A stretch of 64,000 nucleotides of DNA from Bodo saltans (Eukaryota > Euglenozoa > Kinetoplastea > Eubodonida > Bodonidae), in NCBI GenBank assembly GCA_001460835.1, contig CYKH01001400.1, forward strand, positions 47,566 through 111,565. Reading direction: 5' to 3'. This document shows, one piece after another, positions 18,901 through 28,400 of the stretch. Each line of letters starts with the position of its first letter. Within the stretch, counting starts at the first letter, position 1. The position numbers were made by a program, and so were the translations under genes. A model generated the notes under the pieces. The model worked only from the letters and a program-made list of their open reading frames with translations. It was not told where the DNA came from and did no database searches.

Positions 18901-18969
18901 TCGACATTTGATTTCGAGCGAGGTGTCGAAATGGAAGACATTCAACCCAAGAGCCACAAAAAGCCGTGA
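13000..18969 (+). CDS. Very large surface-type membrane protein: signal peptide, glycosylated ectodomain, C-terminal multi-pass region
   Basis: A 1989-residue protein. The N-terminus is a clear signal peptide (MFRRAALLHILIISLIAGA, then CAQ). Residues ~25-1290 form an ectodomain rich in Ser, Thr and Val with dozens of N-x-S/T sites and scattered Cys. No known domain was recognised. From ~1300 come about six membrane segments: VVGNTCLIVVAFLAQLII, MTSLVYPGVLYCSV, FLLYTIMLLLVLVGVGYPVI, then after a basic loop TLIGVVLHLLFLFAY, VLCNVLVDIGCLIGVAI and MLFTSLLNIFGIVWAMV. The last ~400 residues are charged, Ser-rich and probably cytosolic. The layout suggests a receptor, adhesin or channel-like surface protein, of the kind free-living bodonids carry in large families (from memory). 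The in-frame codons before 13000 lack an ATG, and the signal peptide fixes the start. Confidence 0.8.
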   Translation: MFRRAALLHILIISLIAGACAQDINTTMYTFTLAPSPRSLSIGFGFSGFEGFANCFQLNNASTTSSNLFAPFERIYSSQSQCGGIQASALCNTTTVTSDVNGTNTTNTTIEPYPDGVVEMVLVDPLAFDAGVAVADLVVNTTWLRHFVGSYVSWTAPSASSASAGWSAVQAAYLARTFSGPLRWTNLIVNNTRFISTSPNVQYSSLLRPRANTAIPACLVGFLPVPEAFPAQDSTYTRLEDTFSARGTVYFATTPVNVSVVGGAIISELQVQMNPRLSVQVNYSVAINTSSVANLTTYVNGSKIEIVGTPSYNHRRQFRTDDDWALLPATDHNSVRVIPPPVVIDGTSWDASITTTPLFGLAPGAVSVYGLSGDTWYSQNASLRVTNASTALKNSAPSASLFGTSRALRCLGVTWRQVYSNATTMLPYMFIPTPLEDGSGFRPTSSGSFGGDNPCFPVMSVVNSSASTPFYTEGIRLCPALGTELLPGFHICTSVPAAGVPDFEFGTAIAKTSSAASTIALETNTTAVLDAYLAASNSVGAVTSNESLFVMSSQYKWENIAGAQQRRQATALSCFDNGELLMVPLLRNATPNITLRPSTSPNAASLSATRLALGAWYRCANVIALSTVRITATPLDGYCGYTWRVGLTGELLVSGLLLSYHNTPFVTLSTLYSAAPITVALSSTPRCCQYSNLPGSATQTVCTTSSTVEVCISNSSGTSCSSTASVSSDGNGGATATDYSVTKVANQTLVGRALRCSYDVYNIKRNCTPAVGAYMQLVLLPSDDSGTSLVDNHTRLHEYVDATPASTSLTGLPLQLTNVNGLASFPAAAPQQCFNDTIHIAVVFPTKGATDGTSVITDGAVTSYYVGISSFEYTTDLFAVVRPTPFVCSAGIRTSFVGGTLGVPLAPLDADIHDTCGTLLSGLVSMRAVSAGLATSSPAAVAIDNAPLSSTLAGVLQRATNVESDNISDWRATFVMVVPMSNVTTSNTNANIRVGLRMRSRALAAATDTILTTDVNTVPFLTNLFLSSCVNPSFSNMRVPNASADAIASLLTSDCGSTSIPLVLAAPLPSSPVTVLVELSTFPEMVSTDALATEGVWINMTFSISNFNSTSIPTAASFSGNINFASNLDGRRAPRAFMYSIAQNSLIFYRVEIREQTVTDSTGQSVTTAAVVLPIFVQYQSLYNNLLREVITISWSPNLFLTTPTSSSPSFVYSANSLAFTIQPNERSLLGDAVTWINFLTMSGFVVRTGTIVSLYAATAVCFDDAGDRLSLVLHPLSFGIGDDETTQYLVGAVVGNTCLIVVAFLAQLIIERLLFHDASGGDHSAFKGNIDMEDPDSTKGLQTFPRWGLTMTSLVYPGVLYCSVRAVSLGLNTFLLYTIMLLLVLVGVGYPVILIIAMRYYSPRWQENEALSQKDVTTVTAVAPAAAATANSPAKRSLYKNRLLSARNAVADTQQKVQGFFSKIFTPTGFYEVNHSDHVRFLASYQDYRGNGPLGNSIDAILNLTFAIASAFDCPTNQLVTLIGVVLHLLFLFAYRPYITVGRVLCNVLVDIGCLIGVAITYRGREQEGVLTLQCMMLFTSLLNIFGIVWAMVRSEGLRRTVRKWRKLSKKDDRFQGRGEHFMSSKTKFLTGVEEYLFHLHSVKPQVVYRRNLRKRKLLLHTGNSLDALVIETASDSGSEDDRSSARSSSQKSRVTAAQAAGTGGPVPPALHHRELSNSSFGIPETPLVKPESIMKNDVMVPSLNSTGVSFAMERSRATSTTVNGEQPRSPLKRVTSVAIPSGVSDEDSSDEEAKRKRNAIHLDAPEAMNDKSAQRRRFAQNRFKPYLKTVDGRAFGRSDEQSVVKRLVIGPDGLREVREWREGTQQMANEEIRKRKSLETDFMNMNPSSMHASAKPTGAGDPGNAKTLEDLEANQQNESLMKRWEDVFRYEITKKTGGTTEGADAGEFRESMFHRRQRAMGNAAPSTFDFERGVEMEDIQPKSHKKP

Positions 18970-19115
18970 GTTCCTTGTCGCCAGTTTTTGTGTGTGTTTG
19001 AAAGTGCAGGTTTGTGTTGGCATCATTCAGTTTGTATTGTCAATCCTTATAATGGGGGGCCGATCAATATTTATTACCACTGGTACTTTCCATCTTGTGG
19101 CAACTCCTCGTTCCA

Positions 19116-19149
19116 TTTTTTTTTTTTTTTTGGTCTTCTTCGTTTGTAG
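19116..19149 (+). promoter_or_regulatory. Poly-T tract and candidate trans-splice acceptor
   Basis: A run of 16 T (about 19116-19131) continues into GGTCTTCTTCGTTTGTAG, giving an acceptor AG at 19148-19149. Alternative AGs follow pyrimidine stretches at about 19206-19207 and 19223-19224, so leader length (40-115 bases) is uncertain. Confidence 0.55.
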
Positions 19150-19264
19150 TCTCCACAAAAAAGAGCAACTCAAGGAGCAGGGATCCCCCTTAAATTACTT
19201 TTTGCAGTCTTGTTTGTCCCTCAGCGTCCTCGTTTTGTGATCGGCGATTGTTTAACTCTTTTCC

Positions 19265-21817
19265 ATGAAGAAATCTTCGAGCGGCTCACAAGTTCCAAAG
19301 CCGACGAAACCTGTTGCACCTGTGCGCTCATCACCACCCCCAACCAATGGCAATGTACGAACCACCTCTCGTCTTCCTGCTGAGAAGCAGCAGCAAAGCG
19401 TACCATCCCCGCCCGCTACGGGAGGCACCTCCAAGTCCCCTCGTATTGTGGTGGATCCGTCATTAGTCTCCACAACCGGCGACCTTGGGACGTTTATTGA
19501 GTACAACGGAGGTTTGTGGAAGGTAGCGTATTCCGGCCCTGTCTACTTCACAGACACCGACGATAAGTACTTAGGATTGATTGCATGTAGCAGTGGAAGT
19601 GGCAACGAGCCTTGCAGCCCGATCGGCAACTGCAACGGTACAGTTGCTGATGTTGCGTACTTTGTTTGTGAAGAAAATCGCGGGTTGCTACTTCCCGTCC
19701 AAGAAGTGCTGTCCCTCGCAAACACATCTCCGGAGCGCGGCATTACCCCATCATCATCTACCGCCACCGCAGCAGCACAGCAAGTTCAGTCACTCCCCAC
19801 GCGAACGTTGACGCTTGAAAGTGACAACTCACCTCGAGGTCATCAAGAGGACTTAGAGTCAAGCCTTTCAGGGCTGGTTGCTGGCGCTCAAAGCATTCGG
19901 CGGCTTCGTGATGAGGCGTCTCCAGCCGCGTCCCTTCTTAGCATTCACAGTCACTCCACGCCTCACAGCAATCAGAAACATACGGCAAACAGTCATTGTG
20001 ACGCTGCTTGCGAGACTGACGCGTTTCTTTTGGATGCATTGCACTTTCAAGGTGTACAGTCGTCGTGCGATGAATGGCTTCAAACGAACGCATCCGTTGA
20101 TGCTGTGAGAAAGCACGTTTTGCAACTATTTAATCCGCTTGGATCCGCCTCCAGACGTGTGTTGAGCGTTGTGGAACCATTGCTTGATCAGGAAATCAAT
20201 TGGCTCGAGGATAAGAAACGCTCGGTCGGAGTCTTGCAGGAACGTGTGAACTGGGATCAGATGTCTCATGACTTATCACAACGGCTAGCAGTGCTTGCCG
20301 CATCATCTCATACCACAACAACACCACAACAACAACAACCGCATGTATCCCATATTGTAGATGAATGGGAGATTAGGAATGAAGTTCCACACCGCCTTCA
20401 CGCCACCATTGACCAACTGTGTCACGAGATTCGAAATGCAATGAAGGCGCCAATAGTAGCAACCGAAGAAGGTGATGCTGACAACACGGCTCCACAGCTA
20501 TTGGCAGTTGCTACCGAGACAGCGCATCGTCATGCCGTTTCTGAAGCTCTAGGCCTGTTGGACGCTGCGTTATTACCGATTGCTGACTATGCGAAGAGGA
20601 CGGAGCTGCGAGTAGAATGTGCAGTAACGACCTCCGAGGACCCTTCCACAAACATTGCATCGTTTACGAAAGCCATGAGCGAGATTGACCATATTCGGGA
20701 GCAGTTTCGTCGACTTCAATTTAGCATCGAATCTGTCAATCAAGACGCAGCCCGGGCCATGAGTGAAGGCCGCGTGGATGAGTTAGAGAGTCTCAGCCAC
20801 GCAAGAGTCGACCTCGCACAGAAGATGCAATGCATCACGTGTGATCTCATTTCGCAATTCCCTGACCTTCAAACTCTGTACGTTGAAACTCCACGTGAGA
20901 AGTTGCGTGAGGCCGTTGCCATTGTGAGAAAATCTCTTCCGATCGTCCAACAAGACCTTCACAAACAGTATGAAGAGTGTTCTGCTGTGGTGAAGGAACA
21001 ACTCCAACAACTTGAAACCAATAAAGAGCAATTTCTTCGAGACGCGTTTCAAAATAGTAACGCACTGAGTGATCATGTTCACATGGTCGCAGAAGCTCAC
21101 AAGAACGAACTAGAGCTGCATGAACAGCTGCGAAATTTGTTGACCCAGTTAGTAGATGCCCGGGTGCGGAAGTACCAGGCTGTTTCTGCATTAGATGCGT
21201 GTGTTTCGTCGCGCGTCCAACTGTTTGAAAAATATCACGAGTCTGCAGCAGAGAAGGAAATTAACGTCACTCGTGATACTGAAAGGGAACGTGTTCTGTC
21301 CGCAGCATCCCAGCTTGCGGGAAACTTATCGACCCCCATCAATCATCTTAGCGAATCTGAAGAAGCGTCGCTGATGACCGTTCAACGACGTCTTTTTGAG
21401 CTTCAAACAGAGGCTCATGACCTGCACAAAGGAGCGTATCGCGAAGTGTGTCTTGCAACTGAAGAACTTGCTCATCGTAAAGATCAAGCTCATCGCGTCA
21501 TCTGCGATCGTTTAGATCGCTGCAGAGCCGAACTAGAAATTGCAATGGACTCGACAGATGACACTACTGCAACGCGTGGTATGGCACGTGAGCGTAATGA
21601 GCTTGAGCGCGCTGCCATTGAACTACATGGTGACATATTTGCCATTCGCTCCATTGGCATTTCCTGTGGTGGTGTTTTTGAAGAGCGCTCGCTCCCGTTT
21701 TTGATCAAATGTGGGAAAGAATATGTTGATCCCATGATCGAAGCGAAGCAACTCACCAACCAGCGTGCACAAAAGCTTCTGGGTATCAAAGAAGAACTTA
21801 AGATGGGCCCGAAGTAG
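19265..21817 (+). CDS. Coiled-coil protein with a CAP-Gly-like domain
   Basis: An 850-residue protein. After a Pro/Ser-rich disordered start (1-70), residues ~73-150 resemble a CAP-Gly domain: GTFIEYNGGLWKVAYSG, DKYLGLIAC, then GNCNGTVADVAYFVCEENRG and LLLPVQEVL. The family's GKNDG loop appears only in changed form (GNCNG), so tubulin or EB binding may be altered. The remaining ~650 residues are largely helical and charged, with long coiled-coil stretches (for example VDARVRKYQAVSALDAC, VCLATEELAHRKDQAHR) ending close to the C-terminus. A microtubule-associated or cytoskeletal scaffold role is the natural inference. The CAP-Gly assignment is by pattern only and could be another SH3-like barrel. 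Confidence 0.65.
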   Translation: MKKSSSGSQVPKPTKPVAPVRSSPPPTNGNVRTTSRLPAEKQQQSVPSPPATGGTSKSPRIVVDPSLVSTTGDLGTFIEYNGGLWKVAYSGPVYFTDTDDKYLGLIACSSGSGNEPCSPIGNCNGTVADVAYFVCEENRGLLLPVQEVLSLANTSPERGITPSSSTATAAAQQVQSLPTRTLTLESDNSPRGHQEDLESSLSGLVAGAQSIRRLRDEASPAASLLSIHSHSTPHSNQKHTANSHCDAACETDAFLLDALHFQGVQSSCDEWLQTNASVDAVRKHVLQLFNPLGSASRRVLSVVEPLLDQEINWLEDKKRSVGVLQERVNWDQMSHDLSQRLAVLAASSHTTTTPQQQQPHVSHIVDEWEIRNEVPHRLHATIDQLCHEIRNAMKAPIVATEEGDADNTAPQLLAVATETAHRHAVSEALGLLDAALLPIADYAKRTELRVECAVTTSEDPSTNIASFTKAMSEIDHIREQFRRLQFSIESVNQDAARAMSEGRVDELESLSHARVDLAQKMQCITCDLISQFPDLQTLYVETPREKLREAVAIVRKSLPIVQQDLHKQYEECSAVVKEQLQQLETNKEQFLRDAFQNSNALSDHVHMVAEAHKNELELHEQLRNLLTQLVDARVRKYQAVSALDACVSSRVQLFEKYHESAAEKEINVTRDTERERVLSAASQLAGNLSTPINHLSESEEASLMTVQRRLFELQTEAHDLHKGAYREVCLATEELAHRKDQAHRVICDRLDRCRAELEIAMDSTDDTTATRGMARERNELERAAIELHGDIFAIRSIGISCGGVFEERSLPFLIKCGKEYVDPMIEAKQLTNQRAQKLLGIKEELKMGPK

Positions 21818-22484
21818 CCTTCATACGATGAATGAGCTGTTTCCAATTTCTCGTAGCCCTACACTCACACTTATTTAATGACAGGCAAAACAGAAAAAAA
21901 CGGTGGGAGTGAGAAAAGACCTCATCCTCCGTGGTATCCCATGAACCAACCACGTGTAGCACCTTCTGGTACTGTTGTGTTTTCTTCTTGTGTTTGTGTT
22001 TGAGTGATCTTTTATTTGATAGGTGTGTTTTTGGTTCTTTTTGATAGGTTACCGCTGGCTCGTGCATTATCCTGGGCATTGTTAAATGGAGCGCCTTGTG
22101 ATCAGGCAAATGATTAACGAGAAAAAATGCTGCGTCGATCCTTTCTCTTTTTTTTTACCGCTGAGTGCGTGCTTTCCCCTTCCAAATCAAATTACAAAAC
22201 AAAATACAAAATGTCTCCCTCCCAGAATCCGCCCGTGACAACTTACAAACTCACAACACGCACCTCTCCATGCCAACCGTCATACAAAGCCCTCAGCAAC
22301 CGCTAGCGACAATTCTCAAAGTAACTTCCATCGCCTTGTTCCTTGATTACCATCACACGGTTAATTGCCCCGTGTGAACTAGTCAACTTGTTCATTTCGT
22401 TTTATTCAAAAAGAAGGATAAGCACGGTGTGGAGAATATCGCTCCAATTCAGACATCGACAACAAACATAGTGTCAGTGGAAAA
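21818..22484 (+). promoter_or_regulatory. Long intergenic region (667 bases) with a trans-splice signal and a possible short ORF
   Basis: This is the longest spacer in the window. A pyrimidine tract (22139-22156) ends at AG 22164-22165. It is followed by an A/C-rich leader-like stretch and an ATG at 22211 opening a 31-codon frame. A weaker T-rich tract near 22391-22405 could serve the USP7-like gene at 22485. Two partial copies of TTTGATAGGT-type sequence lie near 22014-22050. I saw no tRNA or other structured RNA by eye. Confidence 0.4.
22211..22306 (+). CDS. Possible 31-residue small ORF
   Basis: ATG 22211 to TAG 22304-22306 encodes a 31-residue peptide starting MSPSQNPP and ending SYKALSNR. 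It has its own good acceptor AG (22164-22165) and an A-rich leader, and it sits in an unusually long spacer. It could be an independent short gene or an upstream ORF of the USP7-like gene. No family is recognised and chance is a fair explanation. Confidence 0.2.
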   Translation: MSPSQNPPVTTYKLTTRTSPCQPSYKALSNR

Positions 22485-25400
22485 ATGGATGGTAGTGCAG
22501 TTTCCCATAGAAGTCAGACACGCAGACCGATGGGTGAAGCGTCGTCGTCGACGACCAGACAAGATGTCCATGCAGATGCTGATGTCTTTGCCGCAGCGGC
22601 AACTGCCCAACGAGGTGGCAATAATAATATCACCGGACCAACTTCATCATCACGTCATGACGCACCACTTCGTATTGATGTTGGTCTGCAAGGGCCTAAG
22701 CCTTCATCCGCATTACGTGACCTTTCCACCACTCGTCCATCCCGGTCCCAGCAGCAGCAGCAACCAGCGACCAGCTCTACTTCTATTCACGAGATGTACC
22801 GGCAGCACGTAGAAGGCTTCTTCGATCTTCGAGTTTCAAAGTCACATGACCCCAACATACGAGGCCAGCCCGTCGAGTTGAGGTGGCGTGTTCCTGTCGA
22901 CGCGATCTTACGGTTGAGAGCACGAGACGCATCAGTAGTAAAGCCTCAGTTGACAGAGCCGTCTAACGCCGTCACATCCCAATCGATCACGCTGAATGGG
23001 CTACCACTGTTTATTCGCTTGACCAGAATCCTACGTGATGATGTGCCACACGGAGGGTCGATCAATGGCCCCTCACCAACCACCACATCATCGCAGTCGA
23101 ACGAGTCGTCCGCTGCGTCATCGCCAACACGACGGTTTGAACATCATGTCGTGTCTTGCCACCTTATCAGTGCAGTGCCCGCCGGAGGGACGCCGTTGAC
23201 CTCATCAGCACTGCTTTCTCGCTCTGGAACCAGTGCATTTGCTCATCTTGACCCGTCTGGTGGTGACGACGGCGGCAATGGCAGTGCTGACGACGATGCA
23301 CACAACCAAGTGCAACAGATGGAACGTCAATCGTGGGAAAGGAAAGTATCGTTCCTGACTGAAATCACCCTCGTGCCACGCCAGCAACGTGCCATACATC
23401 CAGCTATTGGTGCATCATCATCGGTGTCAGCATCCAGTTCCCTTAATGAACCGACATCTAGAGTTCGTCGGGTCGTCGAGGGCGTTTTGAGTACTCATAA
23501 CCGCTCCATTGGTTTCTCCAATCTGATTCCCCTTCGCGAATTATTGATGTATCACGTAGCGCTTGCGCCCTCCACAGTATCGGCGTCGCTTCGTAACCCC
23601 ACTGCGTCTAGTGCTGCGGTAGCAGCAAGCGAGGAAACGGACGATACACGTCTGTGTTTTATCGAATTTACGTTCAAGATATTCCTTTCCCACGCGTGGC
23701 AAGAATGCATCGCACGCCACAACAAAGCTGCAGCCATGTCCAAGCATTTGTACAACTTGGTGGGATTGAAGAATCACGGATCTACTTGCTACATCAACGT
23801 CCTTATCCAGTCGCTTTTTCATATCGCGTTCTTCCGGCGAGAGGTGATGGCCTTGACAAGTGCGGGAAGACGAAAGTCCGAGGCTGCGTTGCAGTTGCAG
23901 AGGATTTTTTACGAACTGGAGCACAGTCGCTCCCCCGTTGATACGATGGGCCTTTTGAAAGCAATTAAAGTCAATCCATCCATCCAGAACGATACTCACG
24001 AGTTCCTTTCAGAATTTTTCCTTCACCGAGTGTTCAAGAACATCACCGACATGTTTTCGTTTAAAGTGAAATACTTAACCACGTGCCAAGACGTGGACTT
24101 TACGTCGACCTCAGAGGAGACACTATTTGAGTTGAGCCTTTGTGTAGGAGCCAAGTATCCAACGTTAGAATCTGCAGTGCAAAAAGAGTTTGCCAAAGAA
24201 CCCATCTCAGACTTGTACGACACAGGTGTGCATGAGTTCGGGAAGCAAAAGGCCAGTCGTCAAATGTGTATGGTCACCTACCCGCCAATCCTGTTCGTTC
24301 ATTCAAAGCGGTTTGATCACTTCGCAAAGAAGGTGCATGCAGCTCAGACGTTCCCATTGAGCTTCGAAGTCGCACCTGGTCGAGACTATCATTTGCATTC
24401 TGTGATCGTGCACCACGGTACTGGCGTCAACAGTGGCCATTTCACCGCATTCGTGAGAGTATCGGATGCTGCGCGCCTTGCATCGCAACAACAGCGCGCA
24501 TCACCAAGTGCAAGTAGCGCACAAAGTGAGGGCGCGCCGCGTGACACCTCTGTACCCTCGGCCTTCTTCCACTTCGACGATGAAGCTGTCTATGCTGTTC
24601 CCACAACGCAGGTGTTGGAAGAAATGGTTGGTATCCATTGGTCGAATCCATCCAGCAGCGCATACATTCTTGTTTACATTGAATCAGACGCGTTTGTGGA
24701 AGCGACGGTAAATTTCGACCCCACTCCCCCTGATGTTCGTGCAAACGTTGAAAAAATGACCGTCGCCACCTCCGCGGGGAACTCTCCGATGATGCGGTCC
24801 ATCAATCGCAGTCCGCCGCCCATGTCCGCGTCCTCCAACAGCCCGCGTCCTTCTGTAGTTACCGCCTCAACAACAGATGTTCCGCAAAATCAACTTCCAC
24901 GGGCCCCAACCCCGCCGCCGCCCATTGCACTGTCAGGAGCAGCAGCAGCAGCAGTACCACCGCATCATACAATAATTGCTGCCCCATCAGCGGACTTGTC
25001 TCCTTCCACGAACTCGTCCACGTCTAATAGGCGACGAACAGCTGGTGGTGGTCCACATGACGCCTCCGATATGCCTCGATTGTTAAGTGCTTGCCGGGAA
25101 TTGAGGGAGTGCGATCCAACACCGGCGCCGCCATTATCCAGAAATGACATTCGCAAAATTCGAGTCACTATGTGGTCGCTCACCGGGTTGAGAGAAGTCA
25201 TGGCAATGCTTGGTATTGCCCACGATATCGTCGACATGCGCTACGTGCCAAAATATTTACGCCAAGAAACACAGCTTCACAGCAGCAAACAACAAAGCGA
25301 TTCTGGTCACGAGGAGCAGCATGGTGTTCAATGGGGGACCGATGGTGCGGTGTGTTCCCTGCTGCTGCCGTTCGACACCACAATTGCAGAACTGCGGTTG

Positions 25401-28400
25401 CTGGTAGACAACGCGATGGAAGGCCATGGTGTGTTCCCAGTGAGGCAGCAGTACAACAACTCCGGTGATTCCATTGGAGGGCCTAGGGGCTCCTCATCAA
25501 CCACCGCTGAGGCCTCGGTTTCATCAGCGGAGCTATTCGCGTTTTACCAACGTCGCAACGGTACCTGGAGGCCTGCATATCCTGTCTTCGACACGTGCGT
25601 GCAAGAACAGGACGAAGAGGTGGCAGAGGATGGAGCGTTCGAAACACCGCGTCGGGAAAACGACTCTGTGTTCTCCACCACAAATCAGACGAACATCAGC
25701 GGGTCCTTTACTGTTCGCCGCAGGGTCAACATTCACAATCATCAGTTGGAGCAGATTGCCAAACCTCGTAGGGCTCCACCATCGGCATCACTTCCGGCCG
25801 GAGCAACCCTGATCCCTGTGACTTTGGCGGATCTGTCCAACGAAGTCTTAGCCCTCCATGCGCTAAGCTCAGACCTTGGTGTGGTATCTGAGCTCCATCT
25901 ATTCGCTGGCAGTGCCACTCCTATTCAAGCCCTCTCCACCAGCGATGCAGGAGTCATGTCGCCAATGACAGCCTCCCACGCATCTGCCACACCCTTGTAT
26001 GGCGGGTCCGTGCATGCGCGTGGTGGTCCGCGGTATGAGTCCCCGCTGATGCGCGGGGGGCCAAACGGTAGCAGCGGGGGCAACATTGGTGCTATCATGA
26101 GTAGCAATGCATCGGTGGTGGGTGTGGTAGAGCGCATCACAACAACAAATGATGAGGACGATCAAGTCAATGCCTCGCTCACGTCATTTGGGGACTCTGC
26201 AGCGGTGGAGCCATCCATGGCGCACGCAATCACCCCTCAAGAAGCGGAGGAGGGTAGTGTGCTCCTCGTCTCGAATCCGATCGCAATGGTCGGTGGGATT
26301 GCAGTGGAGCTCAACCACCACCACCACCACCCCTCTGCAGCAGCAGCTGCTGCTTCTCAGCTTCCGAACCTGTCAAACGACTCACCTCTTATCTTGCAAG
26401 CATCCCCTGCTTCATTTCTTTACAGCCTCAGCGGTACCACAGATAGTGGGAACAGTGCGATGCTAATTGTGAAATCATCGGTAGGGGCCACATCCGCCAC
26501 TCTCAAACTCATGGGCGCATTCTACGTTCCATTGGATTGGAATCTACTTCGTCTTGTCGTCACGCTACTCCAATGTGGATACTTGGACTGGGCGCCGCTT
26601 AGCGCCATGGGCATCGCCTCGTACCGTGTGCAGCACTTGATGTCCGTATCGCAACGCTCGTCGTCCTGGACGCACGACGACAGAGAGCTCCTTACTGCTC
26701 TGCAAGATCAAATTCAACTTTTTGAAGAGGTGCGACCTGAGCGGCTTGATGAGCTGCAAGACTGGTTGACTACTTCCATTGAATCGCTCTCCTTAGATCA
26801 TGGAGACATTTTAATTGTGCACCAGCAGCATGCTCGTTCCTCCGCACCACGACGTAGGAAAGGGCAGCGAGCACCCACTCATCCTTCGCTTGATGAGAGC
26901 CTGTACAGTGATGAAGAGGGCAGTCGTCACGACAACGACGAAGAACGTGATGCGGCTGCCTCATTCTTGGGCTCCAGCTCACTCCTTATCGCCCAAGCAC
27001 TTGTGGCCTCGTGTCGACGCCTTGTTCTTGGATGTACCGTGCTGAGTCCGCTGTGGGGCACGTTGGCTGCTGGGAGCACTGTCTTCTGCCCAGTGGATCT
27101 TCAATACATGGACGGCATTGCCTTAGAGGCGTTATTTCTCGCGAAGCTTCGTGAGGTTGCACTGTTTATGGGAGCGCATGAAAGCGATATGGCAGCACTT
27201 CAACAGCCCGCAGCCTCATCACCTCACATCATGATGGGAGCAGCAGGAGACTCCAACTCATCTCCTGTTAGCTCGTCACGGCTTCCCAACATACCCTCAC
27301 CGCAACACAACACGGTGCTGCGGAATGGAGCAAAAAGTACTCAATACTGTTGGTCGTGGTGGTGCGTGGACACATCAGTGCCGCCCAAAGTTCAGTCGAA
27401 TCCTACCACATCAGGAGTCAATGGTGCGGGGGCATCCCCTCCATCCACTGAATCTCGTGTATCACTTTCTCATCGAGCACGCGTTCTCAAGCAGGCCCGA
27501 GAGTCGCAACTGCTCGAGGTCAATCACTCGTTGAGTCAAACTGCATCCACCGCAGCACTGCAAGTTGGCTCCAGTGGTGCCCCGATTAGTTTGCTGGCGA
27601 CTCTATTCCCCACCGCCTGTACAACTTTATTACAATGGGGGGAGTGGATATTACCAGGCAGCAGCAGCAGCAGTGCAAGTCCAAGCGGTATTGCGCCTGC
27701 CACCAAAGCACTCACAGCTGCATCGACGGATCCCCGTGACGATCCGACCCAACAAGATTTCGTCACACCAACAAGGCGACCATCGTCATCGGTTCGACCT
27801 GCCGGCCTGGTCGACGGCGACGCTGTCTTCTCACCGCCTGCATTGTTTGACGTCTCAGCAAGTATGGCATCACGCAATTTCAGAATGCCGTGGAATCAGC
27901 AAGAAGATCGTGGGAACAGCGCTCCCCAGCCCCACGATGCTAGTGGAACGCAGCAGCTCGCAGCGCTTCATCCGGCCATTGGTCTTCTCTTATCGTCAAC
28001 GCAGCGTCTTTTTGTAGATCTTCGCCTTGTCCACAACGCCGCGCCATCCACGATTACCACCACAGCTGTAGGCGCAGCAGCGGCCACTACACAAAAGAAG
28101 ACGCCACTCCATGGCCCATTAGTTTCTATGAGCTCAACGGTCGATATCGTGATTTTATGGTTTGGCTGGTGTAAGGCGAGTCCTACCCACCGCTTCCGTC
28201 TTCGTGCCGTAGACCTCAGCTCGAGCGCCTTCACCGTGTTTTCATTGGCAGCTCAGTTCCTTGGATTCTTGGACGGAGTGATTGGATCGTGTAGTGTGCA
28301 GGACGACGCACAAGTCGTCAACCCCCAGTGCCTCCATGACTACCCTCTTTTCCACCAGCTGGTACTCGGTGTGATTGGATCAAGCGGCAGCGGGGCTACT

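Noticed and set aside
26315-26335. CAC/CAG microsatellites in the USP7-like gene as functional repeats
   Set aside because: They encode short His or Ala/Gln runs within disordered linkers and resemble ordinary triplet slippage.
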